Source of the DNA: Lachnospiraceae bacterium
GTDB lineage: Bacteria > Bacillota > Clostridia > Lachnospirales > Lachnospiraceae
Reading direction: 5' to 3'
DNA length: 64,000 nucleotides
NCBI GenBank assembly: GCA_017614155.1
Contig: JAGACK010000004.1
Location: forward strand, 1 to 64,000
Below, in pieces: positions 49,952 through 59,997 of this stretch (positions are counted from its first letter, which is position 1; each line of letters begins with the position of its first letter). The translations under genes and the position numbers were made by a program. The notes under the pieces were generated by a model. It was not told where the DNA came from. It did no database searches and worked only from the letters and a program-made list of their open reading frames with translations.

Positions 49952-52845
49952 CAGTCTCCAATCACCCCGCTGTCCGGGATCGTTGCGTTGCCCGTGATGA
50001 TATCTTCCTCATTTTCAAGCTTGAAATAATACTTCAGCACATCTCTTGTGACCTCGGCAGCATTCGCCGAAGTATAGCCATATGCAATTCTCGTAGCCAC
50101 CGATATCCTCGGCGAGGAAAAAGGCGCAAAACCGATAAAGAGCGCATGGTTCGGACGGACGGTTACCTGCTGTGCCGTTCCGGTCTTTCCCGCTACAATG
50201 ACAGGGAAATCCTCAAACGCCTTATAGGTAGTCACCGCCTGTCTCATGCCCTCGTGGATCGCATTCCAGGTCGATGATGATATGTCTATATTGTTCCTGA
50301 CCGAGGGCGTATAGTCCTCTATGAGGTTCCCGTTCGAATCGTTCAGCTTGTCGATCACACTCAGATTATAGCATATACCCTTGTTTGCGACAGTGGAAAC
50401 ATATCTTGCAAGCTGCACCGTCGTATAGGAATGGGTACCCTGTCCGATGGCCGAACGGACAGAGTCCTGATCGGAAACCTGCGGCTCGGACTCGGTTATC
50501 TCGACTCCGCTCTTGTCTGTCAGACCGTACAGATCGCAGTATTTCCGGATCTTTTCCAGACCGTCCTGGCTGTTATAGATGCCTCTGGTTCCGCAGCCCA
50601 GCCGGTATCCGACCTCATAAAAGAAATAGTTGCAGGAATTCTTGATGCCTCCGATGACATCCAGTTCTCCGTGGTGCCCCGGATAGATCCAGCACCTGGG
50701 ACTCAAGGCATCCTTGTCAAAAACACCCACGCATTCTATCCTTTCTCCTAAGTTTATAACCTTCTCCTCCAGCCCCGCTGTAGTGGATATCGGCTTGAAG
50801 GTGGATCCCGGAGCAGTCTTCTGCTGGGTTGCATAATCATATAGAGGCAGTGATTTGTCCTGCGCCAGCGCATTATAGTATTCGGCATTGACTGAATTGG
50901 CGAGCATGTTGTCGTTGTAGCTCGGATAAGTGACCAAAGCCAGCACCTCGCCGGTACCGGGATCTGTCACGACACAGGATCCTGAACAGGGATCAAGCGC
51001 CAGCTGCGCCGGTGTTATCTCAAGGCTTTTGAGCAGGCTGACCATGAGGTCGTAGGGCAGTATTGCCCCTGCTTCAAGCTGCGCTTTTAAGTTTTCCGTA
51101 TCGTTTACTATCCCCTGCTCAAAGAGGACCATGCATACCTGATATCCCGTGATGCTTTCATCCGAGAGCATGTATCTGTATATTTTTTTGAAAAAGCCGT
51201 TATCGGTACGAAGTTTAGTCTCTATATAATCAACCAGGTAGCCGTAGATCTCATCGGTATCGGAATAACCCGATCCGATTGTAAGCCTGTCAACATTTAT
51301 CCACCCCTCCGCTATCGCTCCCTTGAGGTACTTTGAAAGAGAGATGGTACCCGAAGCCCACTGCAGGGAGATCTCCGCTTTATCATCAACCTCCTCCGAT
51401 CTGAAGATATCCGAGGAAGAGTCGGTGAGCATACTGTAGATATAGCTTTCATAGACCTTGTATTCATCATCCAGATCGTTGTAGGGCGTATTTCCGTTCC
51501 GAAGTTCCCCATCTATCGTTCCCACTACAGCGTCAAGCTTTGACCGGAATGCACTGTAGACCGCCTTTTCATTCTCGCCTGCCTCCGGGAGGGACAGATG
51601 GGAAAATGATATGACATTGTTGTCAAACAGCGCATAATAAACACTGTCTATGGGTATGATGATATCCGATGCGCTGCTTTCCTCGGAAGGATCATAATCC
51701 GTCACATTCCTGATCTTCGAAACAACGATACCGGCTATCTTCTGTTCGAGTATCTTGTAGATGGCGCTCTGGAGTTCATAATCTATCGTCAGATACAGAT
51801 CATTGCCGGCAACCGGGTCCGTCCTGTTTCCGGCTTCCGTCACGCGTCCCAGGTTGTCCACGAATATGGTCTGCCTTCCCTTTGTCCCCTGAAGCTGTCT
51901 TTCCATCACCTGTTCTATGCCGGACTTTCCTACCTTGTCATTGAGCTCATAGACATGATGGAAATTTATATCATCCTTGGAATTAAGGTCGCTTAGTTCC
52001 TCATCCGAGATCTTTCCCGTATAACCGAGGATATGCGACATGCTCGGATCATCTATGTATTCCCTTACGGTATCCTCCGCTATATCCACTCCCTGAAGCG
52101 AATCAAGATTCTCCATTATCTCTGCAACCGTCTTTTCATTTACTCCGGTTGCGATATTGGACGCTATATATTTCTGATAGCTGTTTGAGAACATGGCATA
52201 TCTGATCCTTATTATTTTCAGGATCAGATCCTTGGGATATCCCTCCATCGGGAAAAAGTCATAGGAATTTCCGTTTTTGACATATCTTCCCACTCCGAAC
52301 ATCTTTCTGCCGCAGAGGTACTCCATCACTTCCTCTGCCGTGGCATTTCTTTCCCTGATCAGAAGATCCTCCGTCGAGGATCTGCCATAGATGTCCGCCA
52401 GGAAACGAAGCAGGGATGACCTGGACACTGTAAACTGATAGGTACCGGTGTCATCAAGGGTAATGTTGAAATCATTATCAAGAGTATCACCGTTTCTTTC
52501 TATGATGTCGATCACCCGTACGATGGTGGAATTGATCTCCATATCCCTCGTGGATGTGGAATCGTAATTATCCTCGATCGTAACCGAATAGGCAAGCTTG
52601 TCCCAGGCAAGCTTTACTCCGTTCCTGTCATAGATTGCTCCCCTGGTAGCCTGGATATTCTTTTCTCTTTCAATCTTTAATGTGAAATTGTCCTGATATG
52701 ACTGGCCGTTCACTATCTGAAGGACAAAAAGCCTCCGGACAAGCAGTATCATCAGGAATATCAGGATCATTCCCATGATAAAAAGCCTGGAAGTAATAAG
52801 TCCTATCAGCTTGTCACGGACATTTTTCAGAAGGCCGGAATTCAT
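49951..52845 (-). CDS. mrdA: Penicillin-binding protein 2 (transpeptidase) with a long insertion
   Basis: This 964-residue protein is longer than the usual 600-720. A membrane anchor (about 20-45) and a dimerisation/pedestal part (RGAIYDRNGVKLAW) are followed by a transpeptidase with SxxK in APGSTFKPIS (about 680), SxN in KNSCNYFFYE and KTG in VAGKTGTAQQ (about 887). A segment of about 250 residues (about 365-618), Ser/Asp/Glu-rich and mostly helical, separates DLYLTIDYELQ from GSCVVTDPGTGEVLALV, which in other PBP2 proteins are only about 15-20 residues apart. It crosslinks the lateral wall with RodA and MreBCD. Confidence 0.93.
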   Translation of the reverse strand: MNSGLLKNVRDKLIGLITSRLFIMGMILIFLMILLVRRLFVLQIVNGQSYQDNFTLKIEREKNIQATRGAIYDRNGVKLAWDKLAYSVTIEDNYDSTSTRDMEINSTIVRVIDIIERNGDTLDNDFNITLDDTGTYQFTVSRSSLLRFLADIYGRSSTEDLLIRERNATAEEVMEYLCGRKMFGVGRYVKNGNSYDFFPMEGYPKDLILKIIRIRYAMFSNSYQKYIASNIATGVNEKTVAEIMENLDSLQGVDIAEDTVREYIDDPSMSHILGYTGKISDEELSDLNSKDDINFHHVYELNDKVGKSGIEQVMERQLQGTKGRQTIFVDNLGRVTEAGNRTDPVAGNDLYLTIDYELQSAIYKILEQKIAGIVVSKIRNVTDYDPSEESSASDIIIPIDSVYYALFDNNVISFSHLSLPEAGENEKAVYSAFRSKLDAVVGTIDGELRNGNTPYNDLDDEYKVYESYIYSMLTDSSSDIFRSEEVDDKAEISLQWASGTISLSKYLKGAIAEGWINVDRLTIGSGYSDTDEIYGYLVDYIETKLRTDNGFFKKIYRYMLSDESITGYQVCMVLFEQGIVNDTENLKAQLEAGAILPYDLMVSLLKSLEITPAQLALDPCSGSCVVTDPGTGEVLALVTYPSYNDNMLANSVNAEYYNALAQDKSLPLYDYATQQKTAPGSTFKPISTTAGLEEKVINLGERIECVGVFDKDALSPRCWIYPGHHGELDVIGGIKNSCNYFFYEVGYRLGCGTRGIYNSQDGLEKIRKYCDLYGLTDKSGVEITESEPQVSDQDSVRSAIGQGTHSYTTVQLARYVSTVANKGICYNLSVIDKLNDSNGNLIEDYTPSVRNNIDISSSTWNAIHEGMRQAVTTYKAFEDFPVIVAGKTGTAQQVTVRPNHALFIGFAPFSSPRISVATRIAYGYTSANAAEVTRDVLKYYFKLENEEDIITGNATIPDSGVIGD

Positions 52846-53345
52846 TGTATTTCCCTCCTTCTGTCATAGATCCTGTTGACCAGGCCTCTGACGGGCATAT
52901 AGATAATGATGGTGACAACCATCGTGTATATGATCTCCGGGATCATGATGTGGGCAAAATAAAAAGGAAGCTCAAGTCTGGCCCTGAAAAGGAAACCGAA
53001 GAAATACTGCAGGAATAGACACGATATATCGCTAAGCGCGATGAAGACCATGGGAAATTTCAGATCTTCCGGATAAAACACCCTGTTCCCGAATCCGTTA
53101 ATATAGCCTATGTACAGAAAGATCAGCGCATTTATGCCTATCACATTCCCGTAAAAGATATCCGTCAGAAGTCCTGCCATAAACCCGGTGATCATCCCGT
53201 CACGTTTTCCCCCGATAAAGCCCGCGCAGCTGGTTATGATAATCAGCAGATTGGGAACGATGCCGGCAAATGATACGGCCTGGAAAAAAGTGCACTGCAG
53301 CACGAAGCATATGATGACACCGGCTATTTCAATTATCCGTCTCAT
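52842..53345 (-). CDS. mreD: MreD rod-shape membrane protein
   Basis: This 167-residue protein has five to six membrane segments, the MreD pattern (GGKRDGMITGFMAGLLTDIFYGNVIGINALIFLYIGYINGF) and a C-terminal RGLVNRIYDRRRE. It overlaps PBP2 by four bases and mreC by 17. Confidence 0.93.
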   Translation of the reverse strand: MRRIIEIAGVIICFVLQCTFFQAVSFAGIVPNLLIIITSCAGFIGGKRDGMITGFMAGLLTDIFYGNVIGINALIFLYIGYINGFGNRVFYPEDLKFPMVFIALSDISCLFLQYFFGFLFRARLELPFYFAHIMIPEIIYTMVVTIIIYMPVRGLVNRIYDRRREIQ

Positions 53346-54213
53346 CGGCAGCCTCCCCCGCTTCCTTCGTACTGGTAATGATGAGCACTACATCAAGATG
53401 CTCAAAATCGACGAGCGGTGTTATCTTTCCCGATTTTGTCAGGTTGTTCGGATCAGTCTTTATGGAGCTGATATATCCGATGGATATACCCGGCAGATAC
53501 CGGTCGGAGATATCGGAGGTTACCACTTTGTCACCTACGGCGACCTTTCCTTCCCCGTCACTGAGCTGTGAAAAATCAATGTCACCCTTCTGCATGCTCT
53601 GAAGATTGCCCTTAACGATCAGGTTATCCGCAGTCGACAGGACCATGCCGCTGACATTGCTGTTATCATCTATTATCGACCTTACCTGAGCCCAGTTCGG
53701 CCCAACCTTGGTAACGATGCCTACAAGCCCGGATCCCGAGATAACATTCATGTCCACTCCGACTCCGTCTGCAGTGCCTTTGTCTATCACAAAAACGGAG
53801 TACCAGTTTCCCGGATCCTTTCCGGTAACACGTGCTCCGATCTTTTCATAGTCAGCATATTCCATGTTCAGCTGAAAGAGTTCCCTTAAGTTTGTCAGCT
53901 CATATCTGTCCGCTGTCAGCTCGTTGTTCTTCTGTTCAAGTTCCGCAACCTTTTCCCTGAGGGCCTCGTTTTCGGAAAGGACCATACGGACTTCCTTCAG
54001 GTCCTCCATCCTGCCCGTCACCTTGGTTCCTATCTCGGTCAGCCCGTTTTGGAACGGTATGATGGTATATCCGGCTATGCCTGACAAAAGACTGCTAACG
54101 ATATCCGTCATATAGGTAAGTATCATGAACCCGACACAGAGAACCGTCAGGATCGCCAGAACATATTTTTCCGGCATTACATACCTTTTTCGCTTCAGCT
54201 GTACACGTGCCAT
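53329..54213 (-). CDS. mreC: MreC cell-shape scaffold protein
   Basis: This 294-residue protein has an N-terminal membrane segment (about 17-37), a coiled coil (about 65-105: ENEALREKVAELEQKNNELTA), then the MreC double barrel with ARVTGKDPGNWYSVFVIDKGTADGVG and SGSGLVGIVTKVG. It links MreB to wall enzymes. It lies three bases after mreB. Confidence 0.96.
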   Translation of the reverse strand: MARVQLKRKRYVMPEKYVLAILTVLCVGFMILTYMTDIVSSLLSGIAGYTIIPFQNGLTEIGTKVTGRMEDLKEVRMVLSENEALREKVAELEQKNNELTADRYELTNLRELFQLNMEYADYEKIGARVTGKDPGNWYSVFVIDKGTADGVGVDMNVISGSGLVGIVTKVGPNWAQVRSIIDDNSNVSGMVLSTADNLIVKGNLQSMQKGDIDFSQLSDGEGKVAVGDKVVTSDISDRYLPGISIGYISSIKTDPNNLTKSGKITPLVDFEHLDVVLIITSTKEAGEAADETDN

Positions 54214-54215
54214 AA

Positions 54216-55226
54216 TTATTTCTCTTCGTCACCAAGTGAATATGCCACAGATCTGTAATTACTGTCAGTGATGATCCTTGCAAGTCCCAGGGCTACCGAA
54301 TCCTGCGAATCGAGAGCCTTGTTCACCTTCAGATTTGTTCCCTTGACAATATGCTCGTCAAGATGCGCAAGCTGGGCTGAGCCGCCCGTCAGATATATGC
54401 CGTGCCTGTAAATGTCCGCGCCAAGCTCGGGCGGAGTCCTTTCAAGTATGACCTTTATATTGTCCACTATCGTCGTGGATGCCTCACGGAGCGCCACATC
54501 GATGAGATCGGTGGGGATAGCTCTCTCAACGGGAAGTCCCGTGACTATATCTCTCCCGTAGACGATGGAATCCTCCTCGTCTTCTTCCAGCTCGGTAAGA
54601 GAAACCTTTACCATCTCCGCAGTTTTTTCGCCGATCAGAAGACCGAATTCCCTCCTGATGACTGTCCTGATGGTCTCGTCAAACTTCCTGCCTCCGGTCT
54701 TTAAAAGCTTTGAGAGCACTATGCCTCCGAGAGAAAGCACGGAGATCTCTGTAGTCTCATATCCCACATCCACGATCAGTATGCCCTGGGAATTCTTGAC
54801 ATCTATATCAAGACCAAGGCCATCCGCGATGGATTTCTCAACTATGAGAATCTTTTTTGCTTTTACATTTGCATCCTTGATCAGATCAAAGAATGCTCTC
54901 TTTTCAACCTCTGTGATATCCGTGGGAACAGCCACATAGAAATCGGCGCCGCCGTACCTTGGCCCGGTGATCTCCGTGATAAAATTCTTCAGCACCGACT
55001 GCATATTGTTGATATCGGCAATGACTCCGTTGTTCAGCGGATGTGAGACCCTGATATTCGCGGGTGACTTTTCGAACATCTCAAAAGCCGCATCACCGTA
55101 AGCGATGATGTTCGATCTTTTCATGACCGCGACCATGTTCTTTTCGCTCAGTATCGTATCATCGATATTATTATATATTTTTATATTTCCGGTACCCAGA
55201 TCGATACCGAAGCTGAAGTTGTTCAA
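54216..55226 (-). CDS. mreB: MreB actin-like rod-shape protein
   Basis: This 336-residue protein has the actin fold motifs GIDLGTGNIKIY (phosphate 1), VPTDITEVEKRAFFDLIKDA, VDVGYETTEISVL (phosphate 2) and YLTGGSAQLAHLDE (adenosine). The filament guides RodA-PBP2. Some core residues depart from common MreB (for example LGTGN for LGTAN), which leaves an Mbl- or paralogue-type role open. Confidence 0.93.
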   Translation of the reverse strand: MNNFSFGIDLGTGNIKIYNNIDDTILSEKNMVAVMKRSNIIAYGDAAFEMFEKSPANIRVSHPLNNGVIADINNMQSVLKNFITEITGPRYGGADFYVAVPTDITEVEKRAFFDLIKDANVKAKKILIVEKSIADGLGLDIDVKNSQGILIVDVGYETTEISVLSLGGIVLSKLLKTGGRKFDETIRTVIRREFGLLIGEKTAEMVKVSLTELEEDEEDSIVYGRDIVTGLPVERAIPTDLIDVALREASTTIVDNIKVILERTPPELGADIYRHGIYLTGGSAQLAHLDEHIVKGTNLKVNKALDSQDSVALGLARIITDSNYRSVAYSLGDEEK

Positions 55227-55919
55227 TTACAGGATCCCCTTTTCAGTAAAACTAAGGTACTCACCATCACCGATGATGATCGAATCAAGCATGACTATGC
55301 CCATGAGGGCGCATGCCCTTTTGAGACACCCTGAAACCTCCATGTCCTTTTCGCTCACGGCCGGATCACCGCTCGGGTGATTGTGAACGAGAATGAGCTT
55401 TGACGCATCCATGGCGAGAGCCTTTCTGACGATCTCACGGACCGAGACAAGCGACATATCAACAGTGCCTTCTGTCATTTTGATATCGCTGATCAGATAC
55501 TGGGCGGCATCCAAAAGCATGATACACACTCTTTCTGTCGCAAGATACCGGAGTTCCTCCATGTAATATCCTGCCGCCTGTGAAGAAGTTCTTATCTTTG
55601 TCCTTGAGCGAAAATGCGACTGTCTCCATATCCTCTTTGACAATTCGCACACGCATAAGAGCTCTGTGGCCTTGACCCTGCCTATGCCCCTGATGCTCAT
55701 CAGTTCCTTTGCCGAAAGTTTCATCAGATGTCCGATATTTCCGTCAGGACAAAGCTTTAAAACATCGGCCGAAAGCTCTGACACTCCCCTGTCCTTTGTT
55801 CCGGTACGGAGGAGCACCGATAGAAGCTCGCTGTCAGTCAGGTATTCCGGACCTGATCTTTCGCACTTCTCATAGGGCCTCTCATTAACAGGTGTCTGTC
55901 TTATCAAATTATATGTCAT
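55227..55919 (-). CDS. radC: RadC (JAMM domain protein)
   Basis: This 230-residue protein has an N-terminal helix-hairpin-helix (LMSIRGIGRVKATELLCVCEL) and a JAMM metal site ending LVHNHPSGDPAVSEKDMEVS. The name implies DNA repair, but its role is disputed. It lies directly upstream of mreB on the same strand, the common Bacillota order. Confidence 0.95.
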   Translation of the reverse strand: MTYNLIRQTPVNERPYEKCERSGPEYLTDSELLSVLLRTGTKDRGVSELSADVLKLCPDGNIGHLMKLSAKELMSIRGIGRVKATELLCVCELSKRIWRQSHFRSRTKIRTSSQAAGYYMEELRYLATERVCIMLLDAAQYLISDIKMTEGTVDMSLVSVREIVRKALAMDASKLILVHNHPSGDPAVSEKDMEVSGCLKRACALMGIVMLDSIIIGDGEYLSFTEKGIL

Positions 55920-55940
55920 ATCTGCTCCTTTCTTCTTTCG

Positions 55941-55972
55941 AAAAAAAGAGCAACCATTCTGCCGTTTGGCTT
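55941..55972 (-). terminator. Possible terminator between the PLP enzyme and radC
   Basis: An imperfect stem (AGCCAAAC / GGTTGCT) at 55972-55949 is followed on the minus strand by seven T. The stem is poor, so this is tentative. Confidence 0.45.
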
Positions 55973-55995
55973 AAAAATCCCCAAAAGTTATCCTA

Positions 55996-57282
55996 TCATT
56001 TCAGGGCACTTCGGTCAATGATTTTGTCATTTATCAGACACTGAAGCGTTTTTATTATGCCGGAAACGGCATGAAACGAGGTAAGCCCCCCCTGAAAGTA
56101 GACATTGTACGGACTTTTCAGCGGAGCATCCGCCGAAAGCTCGATCGATGAACCCGAAACAAAGTCGCCCGCAGCCATTATGACATCACAGTCATATCCG
56201 GGCATAGGCGAAGGAGCCGGGCTTACGAAGCTGTCCACTGCCGATGCGCTCTGGATGCCTTTGCAGAAAGAAAGCAGAGCCTCCTTTGAACGAAGAGTAA
56301 CGGCCTGGATAATGTCCGTGCGTTCTTCATCGCTTGACGGAAATACATCAAAGCCCAGCCTTTCGTATAGCGCGGCAGCAAATATCGCTCCCTTTAATGC
56401 CGACGCAGTCACGACAGGGGACAGGAAAAAGCCCTGATAAAATGACGGCAGCAGTCCGAGCGATGCGCCCACTTCCCTGCCGATCCCCGGAGATGTCAGT
56501 CTTGCTGCGGCATTTTCAACACATTCCTTTGTCCCTGCTATATAGCCTCCGACAGCAGCCAGTCCTCCTCCCGGATTCTTGATCAGTGAACCGGCCATCA
56601 TGTCAACTCCTGCATCCGTCGGCTCCGTCCTTTCGACAAATTCTCCGTAACAGTTGTCCACAAAGACCAGCACATCCTTTTTGATGCTCTTTACAAGCTT
56701 CGTCACATCCCCTGTTTCTTTTACCGAAATGGATCTTCTGGTGTCATACCCTTTTGAGCGCTGGATCGCCACGATCTTTGTCCTGTCGCAGATCTTTTCC
56801 CTGATGCTTTTTTCATCGAAATGCCCGTCAGGAGTCAGATCCGCCTGGGCATAGGTTATGCCGTACTCGGCAAGCGAACCCAAACAGTCCCTTATGCCTA
56901 TCACGGATTCTAAGGTGTCGTAAGGCTTTCCCGAGATATACAAAAGCTCGTCGCCGGGTCTCAGGTTTGAAAAGAGAGCAAGGGTAATGGCCTGGGTCCC
57001 GCAGGCTATCTGCGGTCTGACCAAGGCATCCTCGCAGCCGAAGGTATCCGCATAGATCCTTTCAAGCCTGTCTCTTCCCAAATCATCGTATCCGTAACCC
57101 GTGCTTCCCTTCAGGTCTGCTTCACTGACCCTGTTCTTCTGCATGGCGCAGAGGACTTTGAGCTGATTGTACTCCGCGTTTGCATCTACCGCTTCAAATC
57201 TTTCCTTCAGACCGTCAAGGATAGTTTTTGCATAATCATAAACATCCCTTTCGATCCCGAAACTTTCATACATTTCATACAT
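55996..57282 (-). CDS. Methionine gamma-lyase family PLP enzyme (YnbB type)
   Basis: This 428-residue protein has a fold-type I PLP pattern: AQIACGTQAITLALFSNLRPGDELLYISGKPYDTLE, VFVDNCYGEFVE, and the Lys in MMAGSLIKNPGGGLAAVGGYIAG. This is the family near miaA/mutL in many Bacillota, variously called aluminium-resistance or methionine gamma-lyase-like; the substrate is not established. It lies 20 bases after miaA. Confidence 0.9.
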   Translation of the reverse strand: MYEMYESFGIERDVYDYAKTILDGLKERFEAVDANAEYNQLKVLCAMQKNRVSEADLKGSTGYGYDDLGRDRLERIYADTFGCEDALVRPQIACGTQAITLALFSNLRPGDELLYISGKPYDTLESVIGIRDCLGSLAEYGITYAQADLTPDGHFDEKSIREKICDRTKIVAIQRSKGYDTRRSISVKETGDVTKLVKSIKKDVLVFVDNCYGEFVERTEPTDAGVDMMAGSLIKNPGGGLAAVGGYIAGTKECVENAAARLTSPGIGREVGASLGLLPSFYQGFFLSPVVTASALKGAIFAAALYERLGFDVFPSSDEERTDIIQAVTLRSKEALLSFCKGIQSASAVDSFVSPAPSPMPGYDCDVIMAAGDFVSGSSIELSADAPLKSPYNVYFQGGLTSFHAVSGIIKTLQCLINDKIIDRSALK

Positions 57283-57301
57283 GGTTTTTAAGTCCCTGCC
57301 T

Positions 57302-58219
57302 TTATCCTATAATCGCGGACATTTCTTCAAGCAGTCTGCTGTCCGCCTCTCCGCCTTTTCTTTCCAGCATGATGATATCTTTCTGGCTTTTAAACCAGGT
57401 CAGCTGTCTTTTTGCAAAATGCCTGGTTTCTTTTTTAATGTTATCTTTTGCTTCCGCAAGTGTTGCCCTTCCCTCAAAGTGATCAAAAAGCTGCCTGTAG
57501 CCTATCGCTTTCCTTGCCGTCCTGCTCAGATCTCCTCTTTCAAAAAGGCTTTTTGCCTCATCATAAAGGCCGTTTTCAAACATCAGATCCACTCTTTTGT
57601 TTATCCTTTCATAAAGGATGTCCCGAGGCATTGTGATGCAGAAATGAGCCGCATCATAAACCGGCTTTCTTTTATTCTCCTCTTCATTCTTCAAAGAAAG
57701 AGTCCTGCCCGTAATCTCATGATACTCTAAAGCCCTGATGATCCTTTTTGCGTTTCCTTTGTATTTTTCGGCGCTGACCGGATCAGCCTTTGCAAGCTTT
57801 TCGGCAAGATATTCCGTTCCGTACAGCCGTCCTTCTTCCTCGTATCTGCTCCTGACTTCTTCATCCACATCATCTTCTTCAAAAGATGCTCCGTAAAGAA
57901 GAGCTTTGATATAAAAACCGGTCCCTCCGACGATCACCGGAAGTACCGACGCTTCTTTAAGGTTCCTGATATGCCTGTCTGCCATCTCCCTGAAAACAGC
58001 CACATTGAACTCTTCCTTTGGATCCAGGATATCTATCATATAATGCTTAATGCCCTGCATCTCTTCTTTTTTCAGTTTTGCGGTACCGATGTCCATCCCC
58101 CTGTAAACCTGCATGGAATCAGCGGAAATGACAGCTCCGTTTTTCATCCGGCAAAGGGATATCGCCAGGTCGCTCTTTCCTGCAGCTGTCGGTCCCGATA
58201 TGATGACGATCTCCTTCAT
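57302..58219 (-). CDS. miaA: tRNA dimethylallyltransferase
   Basis: This 305-residue protein has ISGPTAAGKSDLAISL (P-loop), SADSMQVYRGMDIGTAK, KHYMIDILDPKEEFNV, VGGTGFYIKALLYG and ARKAIGYRQL. It adds a dimethylallyl group to A37 of tRNAs reading codons that start with U. It overlaps mutL by four bases. Confidence 0.97.
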   Translation of the reverse strand: MKEIVIISGPTAAGKSDLAISLCRMKNGAVISADSMQVYRGMDIGTAKLKKEEMQGIKHYMIDILDPKEEFNVAVFREMADRHIRNLKEASVLPVIVGGTGFYIKALLYGASFEEDDVDEEVRSRYEEEGRLYGTEYLAEKLAKADPVSAEKYKGNAKRIIRALEYHEITGRTLSLKNEEENKRKPVYDAAHFCITMPRDILYERINKRVDLMFENGLYDEAKSLFERGDLSRTARKAIGYRQLFDHFEGRATLAEAKDNIKKETRHFAKRQLTWFKSQKDIIMLERKGGEADSRLLEEMSAIIG

Positions 58220-59997
58220 ACGATCCTCTTGAACCTTTTTTCGAGATCCCTTTGGGTATACTCTATCATGGTCGGTCTGCCGTGAGGGCAGTTGTAAGGA
58301 TTTTCAAGGCTTAAAAGCTGGGTCAGCAGTTCATCGGCCTCTCCTGTTGACAGACGGGTATTTCCCTTCACCGCTGCCTTGCAGGACATTGTTGCAAGCC
58401 TGTCATGTATGACGCTTACATCTGTGGTATCCGTCTCCTCTGACAGCTCATCGATGAGCCCCTCAAATATCTCCCTGTTCTCCAGCTGCATGAATCCTGA
58501 CGGGACCGCGCGCAGGGCATATTCAGCCCCTTCAAAATGCTCTATCTCAAAGCCCATGGAATTAAAGGCTTCCATGTATTTTTTCAGTGTCACTTCCTGT
58601 CTTCCGTCAAGCGTAACAATGAGAGCCGGGTTCAGGTACTGAGATACCACCTGACGGTCTTTGAATTCTTTTACGAACCTTTCATACATGACCTTTTCAT
58701 GGGCTGCATGCTGGTCCACTATATACATCCTGTCCCGGTACTCGATGATCCAGTAGGTATCAAACACCTGCCCGACAAGCCTGAAATACGGCCTGTTCTC
58801 AGGCCTCATAACCTTCATGTCAAAAGACTGCTGGACAGGTATGTATTCCGCCTCTTCCTTTACCGTTTCAAAGATGCTCTCACTTTCCTCATAGGCGATC
58901 GCATCCCGTCTTTTTGTCTCAAAAGGTTCGGGCGCAGATGCGGGGCTTACATACTTTTCCTTCTTCCCTTCATCTTCTTCCGCTCTGTTTATGAGCTCTG
59001 TCTGCGAAAGCGCCTCCGAAACAGCCTTTCTGATAAACTCAAAAAGAACAGTCTTTTCAACAAACCTGACTTCGCTTTTTCTGGGATGAACATTGATATC
59101 AAGGAGCGAAGGATCCATATCGAGGATCAGGATCACAAAAGGAAACTTATGCTGCATAAGGTACGGCCTGTATGCTTCTTCCACGGCCCTTTCGAGTATC
59201 CTGTCATTGATCTCATGTCCGTTCACGAAAAAGATCTCATGATCCCTGTTGTTTTTTACCACGATGGGCTTTGCCGCATAACCCAAAAGCCTGATATGCG
59301 GTCCTTCGGCCTTCACGGTCAGGATGTTTTCCGCTGTCTCCCTGCCGAATACCTTGTAGATATTTTCAATCCTGTTACCGTTTCCCGTAGTGACGAGCCT
59401 GTTGGAGCCGTTCACTACATATTTGACCGAAATCTCCGGATAACAGATGGCAAGGTGCTCTGCAAACTCGGTGATATATCCCGCCTCCGTTATGGCGGTA
59501 CGCAAAAACTTCCTCCTTGCAGGCGTATGGAAAAAGAGATTCCTGGCCACAAAGGTTGTTCCGTCCGGCGCGCCGATCTCCTCAAAGGACACCTCTTCGC
59601 CGCCGTCTACACGATAGCGTATCGCAGTCATCTCATCCTTTGTCTTTGTGATCAGCTCAACCTGACACACGGACGCGATGGAAGAAAGCGCCTCCCCCCT
59701 GAACCCGAGACTCTTGATGGCAAACAGGTCCTCAGCTCTTTCTATCTTGCTGGTTGCATGCGACAGAAAAGCCTTTCTGACTTCATCATGCGGGATACCG
59801 GATCCGTTATCCGTCACTCTGACAAGGTCGGATCCCCCGCCCTTTATCTCTATGGTGATCGCATCGGAGCCCGCATCGATCGCATTCTCGACCAGTTCCT
59901 TTACGATGGAAAGCGGTCTTTCGATCACTTCCCCGGCTGCGATCCTGTTTATAGTGTTTTCATCAAGAAGGTGAATCTTTTCTTTCATTTCTGTCAT
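58216..59997 (-). CDS. mutL: MutL mismatch-repair protein
   Basis: This 593-residue protein has the GHKL ATPase motifs NRIAAGEVIERPLSIVKELVENAIDAGSD, DNGSGI and TSKI...LGFRGEALSSIASV. The C-terminal endonuclease motif is VDQHAAHEKVMYERF. As in other Bacillota without MutH, MutL itself nicks DNA. It overlaps mutS by 35 bases. Confidence 0.97.
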   Translation of the reverse strand: MTEMKEKIHLLDENTINRIAAGEVIERPLSIVKELVENAIDAGSDAITIEIKGGGSDLVRVTDNGSGIPHDEVRKAFLSHATSKIERAEDLFAIKSLGFRGEALSSIASVCQVELITKTKDEMTAIRYRVDGGEEVSFEEIGAPDGTTFVARNLFFHTPARRKFLRTAITEAGYITEFAEHLAICYPEISVKYVVNGSNRLVTTGNGNRIENIYKVFGRETAENILTVKAEGPHIRLLGYAAKPIVVKNNRDHEIFFVNGHEINDRILERAVEEAYRPYLMQHKFPFVILILDMDPSLLDINVHPRKSEVRFVEKTVLFEFIRKAVSEALSQTELINRAEEDEGKKEKYVSPASAPEPFETKRRDAIAYEESESIFETVKEEAEYIPVQQSFDMKVMRPENRPYFRLVGQVFDTYWIIEYRDRMYIVDQHAAHEKVMYERFVKEFKDRQVVSQYLNPALIVTLDGRQEVTLKKYMEAFNSMGFEIEHFEGAEYALRAVPSGFMQLENREIFEGLIDELSEETDTTDVSVIHDRLATMSCKAAVKGNTRLSTGEADELLTQLLSLENPYNCPHGRPTMIEYTQRDLEKRFKRIV

